A stretch of 64,000 nucleotides of DNA from Trachythela sp. YZ-2020 (taxonomy: Eukaryota > Cnidaria > Anthozoa > Malacalcyonacea > Clavulariidae). Below the pieces are notes generated by a model, which worked only from the letters and a program-made list of their open reading frames with translations, searched no databases and had not been told where the DNA came from. The stretch spans positions 2,294,001 through 2,358,000 of the forward strand of contig JADLSH010000220.1 of the NCBI GenBank assembly GCA_016169945.1, written 5' to 3'. Position numbers and translations under genes: made by a program. Each line of letters begins with the position of its first letter. Position 1 is the stretch's first letter. Positions 57,135-64,000 of this stretch are shown here, piece after piece.

Positions 57135-57809
57135 TTATAGCAGTATGTAATTAATATACTTTTCCTTTGAACCACTTTGCTTATAACGATGGCCATCACG
57201 GGTTTTAAAATTGTCAGCAGCAAGCTCCAAGGACCATCTGTTTAAGCAAATAGCTGGAAAACCAGGATGATCGATTATGCATGTTAGTTCGTCTTGCTCA
57301 CTTTGCAGCATGGAGTCCTCAGAAAAGTTGTCGAGAAATTTCACACAACCCTCGATTTCTTTGCAACAACAGCACTCTTTAGCATTCTGCAACAGTTCAA
57401 TGCTACAGTTGCCACACCTGCACCTAACGACAAAAATATACAACTTTAGTTTATAATATACAATCTACACGAAAGACAAAACATTTTATACCACGTGCTA
57501 TTTAAAATATAAATCACAACAAATGAATGCGAAAAATTACCACGATGTTGCAGGCTTGCTTCTATTCCAACGAAGTTCTAATTCTGCCATTCTTTCGTTG
57601 TTTTCTTCCCGACTTCGATGATAGTCTTCTAGCCAAACATCATCGGCAATCGGTTCGTCAAAGTAGGCCTCCAGGTCTGTGTTGTCATCAATATAGCTGT
57701 CCTCACGATCGACTTCATGGCCCCCAAGGCTTGAATGGCCCCCAAGGATCCTAGGCTCCAGCGATATATAGCTTGTCTTATAACTCCCATTTTTTTCGGA
57801 AGATATAAG
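57135..57809 (-). CDS. P2X7-receptor C-terminus-like protein (two exons, partial)
   Basis: Exon 57809-57541 encodes YFDEPIADDVWLEDYHRS and an acidic run. Its donor TCGTG/GTAATT joins in phase to the acceptor at 57424, where CRCGNCS begins. The second exon has CCCCKEIEGCVKFL, CIIDHPGF and SLELAADNFKTRDGHRY, ending at a stop at 57135. This is the Cys-rich cytoplasmic ballast domain of the ATP-gated channel P2X7, where it binds zinc and guanine nucleotide. The channel's membrane part is absent here. Domain-only proteins like this are common in invertebrates, but their role is unknown. The exon at 57809 starts at an acceptor (TTTTAG), so at least one upstream exon should lie to the right; I did not find it. 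The gene is convergent with the transposase. Confidence 0.75.
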
Positions 57810-58125
57810 CTAAAACGGCAGTTCGATGAAACCGCGAGAATAGACAATAACAGATAACTATTTTTTTATAATTATAGGTTATTCAAAGTTCAAACTATAG
57901 TACAGTATAAAGACATTTTTAAAATCTTCAATTTAGTAATGGTTGGGTAAAAATAGTTAAAGCCTAAAAATTGTTGCATGGCCACGAGCAAACCAAAAAA
58001 TTAGTTTTTTTCAATTTCGCTATGAATGCCGCCACCTGAATTTTGAAATATAAATATTGAACGGCTGCTAATAGTAAATACTATTCACTAATAAGTTATT
58101 AGTAATGGTTTCTTTAAACATTTCA
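57810..58125. other. No gene recognised
   Basis: AT-rich. The missing first exon of the P2X7-like gene may be here or further right, but I see no convincing candidate. Confidence 0.4.
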
Positions 58126-58636
58126 CTATAAAGTTCAGCGATAAAATATTTTTATTGATATACATATTAAAAATGTTAAAAACGACGACGTTTCGACGTG
58201 ACAGAACGTCATTATCAAGTCAATAAAAGCTAAAAGTGTTCAAAGTTAAATACTAAAGTAAAACAATAGAATAATTGGTTAATAATATGGCTATAAAAAC
58301 ATACAGTTTTAAACAAAGAGTTTAGAGAAAGCCAGTGTAATGTTTTGAAAAAATGCTAAAACAAGTTTGATTGTCTTGTTTACGAAATACTGTACATTAA
58401 GGAGCGTCACCCATCTTTAAATATTCAAAGTGACTCCATCCGTGCTAAACTCTTTGTCTAAAACTGTATGTTTTCATAGCCATATTATTCTATTGTTTTG
58501 CTTTAGTATTTAATTTGAACAATTTAATATTGATATATAATGACGTTCTGTCAACGTCGAAACGTCGTCGCTTTTTAACATTTTTAATATGTATATCAAT
58601 AAAAATATTTTATCGCTGAACTTTATAGTGAAATGT
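58126..58636. mobile_element. Foldback built from two PLE-like ends
   Basis: Arms 58126-58335 and about 58440-58636 are inverted copies (ttcactataaagttcagcg at the left, its complement at the right). Near the outer part of each is a hammerhead-like box: on the minus strand at 58192-58230 TTGATAATGACG, CGTCGAAACGTC; on the plus strand about 58532-58568. This suggests two inverted terminal repeats of a Penelope-type element. Confidence 0.7.
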
Positions 58637-59705
58637 AATAAGTTATTACGTCTGTAAATTCTCTGTTATAGTTAATTAAAAACTCTGTAGAAGGTTCATA
58701 ATGTTTATTGACTATGCATACATCTTCAATGATTTGCGAACATTTCATGACATTTCCGCAGACAATGAAACTTAAAAGTCAACAGCCTGTTTATCAAAGC
58801 AACGACCTTCATCAATTCAGACCAAACTGCAATTTACACTCAAATTTGACTGATTTTTACCCTTTTCAGGTAAAAATTACGAACAAATTGTCTATTTTAC
58901 GTGTTAAAATGCTATGTTGAACGAGGAAATATTTACGGCAACTTGCGACTCAATTTCGGACACAGAGCAATGTTATTATACATGTAATAGGTTAAAAAAA
59001 TTTGCAGACAATTTGTGAGCATGAATGCCGTTTTACTTTGCTGATATTTTTCTTGCTAAACATGCGATGAAGGCAACAACGAAATGAATGAGAATAATAA
59101 TATCGACACGGAACGACTTCACTGTTTTTCTGTGCGTACATTTCCCCCTTGCATACGGTTGCAAATTTGGGGCAAAAATTCCCCCCAATATGCCATGGCC
59201 AGGTGGCTTGGTTAGTTGTCTCCCAACCTCCACCGCACCGAAATTTCCGCCAAAGACAAAAAATATAAATTTTTGCAAAAATCCAAGAAATGCAAGGTCC
59301 ATGTCTGCTAGCTATAAACAATGCCGATTAGTGCCTGTAGCGCGAAATTATAAATATTCTTCTAGTTCGCGACTTTGCGTGCCAGTTTTGTAGATTTTTT
59401 GTTCATTAAATATTAAATTAAATGGAAACTGAAAGAGTATAATGCCATGTTGGCTAAGAAATTTAGACGTTTTGTATGAAGTAAGGGGTCGTTCATATTT
59501 TATCTGGGAAGGGTGCTGGTGGAATAGGGAACGGGACATCCAAAAATAGATGGTCTTAAAAGCGTGTGCCAAGCGAAAAGAGGCCATTCTGACTATTAAT
59601 ATTCAAAATTTTCCCAATAAAATGAGCACGCAATTTTGCTCAGCCTTGCAGCTGCTGCTTTATGAACAAATCCTGACAAATGTTGAGCAAGATATTTACA
59701 ACATA
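58637..59705. other. No gene recognised
   Basis: Overlapping frames of 60-109 codons on both strands with no recognisable domain. Confidence 0.45.
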
Positions 59706-59763
59706 GATTTTTTTGCACTTCAATTGGTTGAACTAGAATACTGGGTTTGGTGGATAATCCAAG

Positions 59764-59935
59764 TGAGTATATATATACACAATTTAAGTCCTAACCAGGA
59801 ACGGTTGCGAAAAATGCAACACTAGGTCCTCTGGCAGGAATTGAACCCACGGCCCTGCGATTCCGGTGCAGCGCTCTAACCAACTGAGCTACAGAGGCCA
59901 GTTGCTGAGCTGTAACCGTAAGTTCTGTATATATA
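59764..59935 (-). mobile_element. tRNA-derived SINE, copy 1
   Basis: The minus strand of 59826-59898 folds like a tRNA: acceptor GCCTCTG/CAGAGGA, D arm around TAGCTCAGTTGG (A box), an anticodon arm with loop CCGGAAT, and GGGTTCAATTCC (B box). A non-tRNA body (gcatttttcgcaaccgttcc, tggttaggac) follows, ending in a TA-rich tail. The A and B boxes would allow RNA polymerase III transcription. As a family with a shared body, it is a SINE and not a tRNA gene. Confidence 0.85.
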
Positions 59936-60035
59936 GGTTATCGGGTGTGCGGGTTGTGATAAGGTAAACTTCAAAGATTTTTTTGCACTTCACTTGGTTG
60001 AACTAGAATACTGGGTTTGGTGGATAATCCAAGTG

Positions 60036-60210
60036 AGTAGATATATATACACAATTTAAGTCCTAACCAGGAACGGTTGCGAAAAATGCAACACTAGGTC
60101 CTCTGGCAGGAATTGAACCCACGGCCCTGCGATTCCGGTGCAGCGCTCTAACCAACTGAGCTGCAGAGACCAGTTGCTGAGCTGTAACCGTAAGTTCTGT
60201 ATATTTCCGA
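60036..60210 (-). mobile_element. tRNA-derived SINE, copy 2
   Basis: Same SINE in the second tandem unit; the tRNA part is at 60098-60170. One change falls next to the A box (ctgcagagac at the right). Confidence 0.85.
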
Positions 60211-60259
60211 AGGAATCAAAACTAGAAAATGAAGAAAGGTATGGTTTTTCCTTGTTACT

Positions 60260-61275
60260 GATCACAACAAAATTTTACTGAATGTGCTGATTAAAGTTTT
60301 AAAGCCGTCTGACTTCGAATTCTAGTTTGTTTTTTCTTTCAAATTGTGTCTTCTTGCCTTCACGTCCAAACTAAACGCTTCCTTTTATATTTTTAGTGAA
60401 GCACACGGTTGGCAGATGCGATTCGGGTGATGCCCTTTTACCGCTGGGTTAATTTAAGCTTGCTACTGTACGTCGAGGGTGGAATTTACTTACGTGAAAT
60501 TTACTTGCGTGACTGCCCTGTTTCCGTTACCAGAAATTTGGGACAAGATGGCGCCACGTATACATAATTAAAGACCATTAAAATGGCGATTTCTAATAGA
60601 AAATAATAAGGAGAGTACATATTAACTCAAATTTTGCTCGAACGATGATATATTTCTTCTTCGCCAGACTCTATCTGACTTCAGCATAGACTGAGCAACA
60701 GTTATAACAAAAAAATTATTGCTTGCTGCGGCGACAAAGTACTTCCTTAGCTTACCATATTTTGTTTTAAAGGCGGAACTATTCATAGTGTTAGCCATAT
60801 TAATATTCTTTCAGGGGCTATATAAATTGGTCAATTTAGGCTACATCATTACGAGCGAGGCGAAGTGCCAGACTCGCGATGCATTCTACTATAATCAAAC
60901 AAATTTTTGAGCTCATAAAAATCCTTATTTGTCTTTAACGTTGTACTTCCAAAAGCGTTTGAACTTGTTTGATTTTACAATCTTTGTGGTCGTTTACAGG
61001 TTAATTTAAATATACATGCATGCAATATTTGAACGTATTCTAAAGAACACAATGACATGAATAATGAGCAACACTATAATCATTCGAATTAGAATAATTA
61101 TATAATTATATATATGACCAACATTTCTGGTAATACTAAAAACTCATGCAAGTACAGTTGTGGTTGGTTCTCTTCCGTGCTTCACCAAAACCTGACCCTT
61201 CAGCTTTAGTTGTAACTAATTATTCTTACTATATTTGTAGCTGAAACGTTTGAAGATATTCAACAGCTCTGCGTC
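60260..61275. other. No gene recognised; upstream region of the signal-peptide exon
   Basis: AT-rich; contains an AT microsatellite at about 61090-61120. No coding domain is recognised. The promoter and 5' UTR of the exon at 61276 should lie at the right end. Confidence 0.4.
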
Positions 61276-61375
61276 ATGAATGTGTACGGAATTCTTCGTT
61301 TCTTCCTGTTGCTGCTGTACACACAGACCTGCAGTTCGCTGACATCCAGTGCTGTGTTCAGATTGGCCGCTCCAG
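61276..61375 (+). CDS. First coding exon encoding a signal peptide
   Basis: An ATG at 61276 opens MNVYGILRFFLLLLYTQTC, a short N-region, an 11-residue hydrophobic core and a polar stretch with a plausible signal-peptidase site around CSS-LTSS. It continues to a donor CCAG/GTACAC at 61375-61376, leaving phase 1. This looks like the first exon of a secreted or membrane protein. I did not find the next exon with certainty: the candidate at 61816 is in another phase. No TATA box is evident. Confidence 0.55.
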
Positions 61376-61815
61376 GTACACAAATTGAATCATAAAACAC
61401 AATTAAAAGTCGTTTTTGTTTTTAGTCATGTGTTTTGTATCCGTAGGTGTTACATAATCGATTCTTTATCACTGAAATGAGGATGAGTATTGATGGTTAA
61501 AGCAGTTATGAGCTGGTTAAAATTTGGATGAGAGTTGATGAGAGTTTTTGCAAGTCTACTCTCATGCAATTCTTGTCCTCATTTGACCGAGGTATAAGAA
61601 AATTCTCTCTAGTAAACTCACTTTTTTTTTTGCAAGGGCCGGTTGTTCAATGACCGATTAACACTATACTTAGGTTACAATTAACCCGCTGTTTCGCTTG
61701 TGCTTTTCTGTACGTCTGATTATTTCAAAACGTCGTAAAACAGAGCATCTATTGATCTAGCATGACTAGAAATCGAGGTCAGCCAGCGGCTTCACTTGCG
61801 GGCTCGTAATTTCAG

Positions 61816-61998
61816 ATTTCATCCGAAAATGTCAAGACGGCGGTTCGTTTCTATAAGGAATTGAACAATTTGAGTACGGCTGATTTTATAGGTGAGAGCA
61901 ATAAAAACCTGGAAAATACTGCGTGGTTGAGAGAATTATATCCAGAAGATAATTCTGATGAGGATCTTGACAATTTTGAAAATTTCAATTGCAAATAA
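61816..61998 (+). CDS. Possible acidic C-terminal exon
   Basis: After a possible acceptor (taatttcag, 61815) the frame reads SSENVKTAVRFYKELNNL, TAWLRELYPEDNSDED and LDNFENF to a TAA at 61996-61998. The acidic end and the open frame suggest the last exon of an unknown protein. Its phase does not match the signal-peptide exon, so they would belong to different transcripts or one call is wrong. Confidence 0.25.
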   Translation: MSSENVKTAVRFYKELNNLSTADFIGESNKNLENTAWLRELYPEDNSDEDLDNFENFNCK

Positions 61999-61999
61999 G

Positions 62000-63060
62000 C
62001 CCCAACGGTGGAACATCCGACATTCTAAAAGCAATATTAAACTATTATTATACAAAATACTATTTATAATCAAACAAAACACACGCAAATACCAGCAACA
62101 GTCTCTTAATTTATCATTAAAATTCCAGAACGATTATTTGTTGCCAACGCAAGCCAAAATATTAAATTTGCCGCGCCAAATAGCGCTATTTTTCGTGAAC
62201 CTACGGGCAAAATTTGAAAATAAGACAGCGGTAGAGACCCTGGTAACCTAGTAACAACTCAAGAATGTAAAATGGCAACAAGAACCGAAATAACGAGCAA
62301 TGTTTTGCTTGTTTACGCTAGTTTAAGACTAGCTATATTTCAGCGCTTGATGGATTAAATTACGACGAATTTGCGGCATGAAAATGCTATATTTCACGTC
62401 GTTCGGGAACAAGTTTAAGCCGGGATGCTGTAACGCCTTTAAATGTTGCTAAAAACAAAGTATTGTCCACCTCGAATTTTCCTAGACGTGGGCCCGTGCG
62501 AAAAGTCGAACATATGTGGCCAAATTTACGTCTAGGAAAACCTCACTTCGTCAAATCATGTCAATTTGTTAGGCGTTTATATACAAGATAAGAATTATAA
62601 ACACAGTCTCTCGGGAACATATCTGCGCTACTCGGATTGTCGGCAGATTTTCGGGAGTTGATAGTGGCCTAATTTGCTAAATTTTTAGACGTGGGCCCGT
62701 AGAAATTCTTAACAGGATCTAATACAAAATGCGTATTTTGAATTTTCTCTTATCAAATCTATAGAAAGCCGCCATCTTGAATTTATTTGGTAGAAACCTA
62801 ACGCGCATGCTTATCAGCCATGTTGTACATAATTTCTAGCCATGGCAAGGTTTATGGAAAAATATCTCGAAGTTTATAAACAAGCTCTTGGGCAGTTTGA
62901 TTTGAAGTTTTGGGGCTAACCTATAGGATTAAACTAATCGGCTTTTGAACAACTTGCCCCGTTCTCCACTAAACGATTTTGGTCGCACGAAGCGAAAAGA
63001 TAGATTCGGCAATGTGATAAATTAGGTTAGCGAAAAGGATCTGTCCCTACTTTTTAGCGG
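62000..63060. other. No gene; short inverted repeat
   Basis: At 62479-62541 ttttcctagacgt pairs with acgtctaggaaaa, and ttagacgtgggcccgt recurs at 62687. It probably marks a worn repeat. Nothing coding is recognised. Confidence 0.45.
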
Positions 63061-63067
63061 CGAATTT

Positions 63068-63499
63068 TTGTCTGACAAAGCTGGCCAATTTATTATCATT
63101 TTCATCTCGCTTGGCGCGAACCGTGAAGTTCGACTACGCAACATGCTGGAAACTCGTGAGCAGTGGCGTTTATGGCCAACGATTTGGAGAAATTCATTAG
63201 AAAGTTTAAAAATATGGAAACCTAAGAAGTTTTATATCATGTTCATAGTTCCCAGCACCATGAACATAGTTCCCAGCAGTATTTCTATCTTTCAAAGTAG
63301 AAGAAGCGGAACAATGTCTGCAAAAATATGTATCCCTCCAACATTTGCTAAATCTGTATTAGAGGAGAATTTCTGGCCTAAATATGTTCATTGTAAGGTG
63401 TGGCAGCGAAAAGAGTCAATTCAAAAATCTGAATTGCATACTAGAAATGATAATACTATGACCCAAAGCTATAAGGGACCCTATTTGACTTTTGTATAA
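63068..63499 (+). CDS. LINE ORF1 (C-terminal part)
   Basis: The frame ends with a region like the tail of ORF1 proteins of animal LINEs: AKICIPPTFAKSVLEENFWP, then YVHCKVWQRK, up to a TAA at 63497-63499. The first 75 residues are unlike anything I recognise and may be intergenic sequence read through, so the true ORF1 start could lie later (Met83) or the element may be 5'-truncated. ORF1 proteins bind RNA and are needed to form the retrotransposition particle. Confidence 0.6.
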   Translation: MSDKAGQFIIIFISLGANREVRLRNMLETREQWRLWPTIWRNSLESLKIWKPKKFYIMFIVPSTMNIVPSSISIFQSRRSGTMSAKICIPPTFAKSVLEENFWPKYVHCKVWQRKESIQKSELHTRNDNTMTQSYKGPYLTFV

Positions 63500-64000
63500 T
63501 GGCCAATCAAATCCCTGTACGTACATCATCTAGAATATTTTCAGCGGATAAACCTAAACCACGCTATGCCTGCAGAAACCTAACTAAAGTTAATATTATA
63601 GGGCGTGAAGCCAGCAAGCCTAGACAAATTCCCAAATGTTTGGTGCTGAATGCTAGGTCGCTAGCTAAGCCGGATGCTTATCCTGCACTCTACACTGAAC
63701 TTAATAGTAACAATATTGATCTCTGTTTTATATCTGAAACATGGCTCCATTCAGTTATATCTAGTTCACTGATTTGCCCTCCTGAGTACTGTATCGCCAG
63801 GAAAGATCGGCAGGACATACGTGGAGGTGCAGTAGCGATACTTTGTAGGAACGATTGGAAAATGGAAAACATATTAGACGCAGATAATAGGTTTGAACGT
63901 CTTTGGGTGAAAATAATAACTAAAAACTCTATATTCAGTGTTGCAGCAATTTATCATCCTCCTGGTCATAGTTATGATGCCAAAGACTTAGTAGAATATT
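63499..64000 (+). CDS. LINE ORF2 N-terminus: endonuclease, runs off the window
   Basis: An ATG at 63499 shares its A with the ORF1 TAA (TAATG). The frame is open to the window end (167 codons). It has CLVLNARSLAKPDAYPAL (N motif), DLCFISETWLH (E motif), ARKDRQDIRGGAVAIL and VAAIYHPPG, the first half of an apurinic-like endonuclease. RT would follow outside the window. No stop or frameshift appears in the visible part, so this copy is intact as far as it can be seen. Confidence 0.85.
   Translation, partial: MANQIPVRTSSRIFSADKPKPRYACRNLTKVNIIGREASKPRQIPKCLVLNARSLAKPDAYPALYTELNSNNIDLCFISETWLHSVISSSLICPPEYCIARKDRQDIRGGAVAILCRNDWKMENILDADNRFERLWVKIITKNSIFSVAAIYHPPGHSYDAKDLVEY

Larger units (their letters stand above)
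59706..60245. repeat. 270-bp tandem duplication containing a SINE
   Basis: Bases from 59706 (gatttttttgcacttcaatt) repeat from 59976 with few changes, each unit carrying the same SINE in the same place. The duplication happened after the SINE inserted. Confidence 0.9.

Noticed and set aside
59826..59898. Functional tRNA gene
   Set aside because: It folds well, but is part of a longer repeat with a shared body and several copies (32727, 56466, 60098), so it is a SINE head.

Overview
The window looks like repeat-dense, AT-rich DNA of an early-branching animal, most likely a cnidarian. The pointers are spliced genes with GT-AG introns, a THAP-DDE transposase, a P2X7-C-terminus-like gene, CR1/L2-like retrotransposons (one with a PHD finger and a 2A-like motif), Penelope-like elements (PLEs) with hammerhead-like motifs, DUF4817 mariner-type elements and tRNA-derived SINEs. 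This assignment is inference. I see no bacterial gene organisation, rRNA or stand-alone tRNA gene.

Layout. 1-7.7 kb: mostly unassigned, with a degenerate PLE end, a broken THAP-like fragment, hairpin repeats and a dead LINE split by a hAT-type MITE. 7.7-22.9 kb: one old satellite-rich repeat (heptamer array, spacer, 21-bp array, GATA-rich array, tail, read on the minus strand) opened up by nested retrotransposons: a plus-strand CR1-like element (7832-11060), a minus-strand LINE (11431-15889) that itself received a plus-strand truncated LINE, and a minus-strand CR1-like element (16955-22470) that received two copies of one 998-bp foldback transposon. 24.0-28.4 kb: a Tc1 fragment and two PLE copies in inverted arrangement, one carrying a hAT-type insert. 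28.6-29.4 kb: a palindromic minisatellite with a DUF4817 element inside.

30285-52065 is a head-to-tail duplication of about 11 kb (copies A and B), nearly identical except for presence/absence of mobile elements and different satellite content. Each copy holds a TTAA-flanked element of 5.3-5.8 kb with about 140-bp terminal inverted repeats that encloses the satellites, and a 1.7-kb near-perfect palindrome. The copies could be a real duplication or two haplotypes placed in tandem by the assembler.

52085-56021 is a multi-exon THAP plus DDE-type transposase gene (Kolobok-like by inference), starting about 20 bp after the duplication ends and carrying several frame breaks. Convergent to it is a P2X7-C-terminus-like gene (57135-57809). 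The right end has a PLE-derived foldback, two SINEs in a 270-bp tandem duplication, a signal-peptide first exon (61276-61375), and the start of another LINE whose ORF1 stop and ORF2 start overlap as TAATG at 63497-63501, running off the window.

The genes do not form one pathway. The window is mainly a record of mobile elements landing in each other. Only the P2X7-like gene, the signal-peptide exon and perhaps the transposase are candidates for host-type genes.
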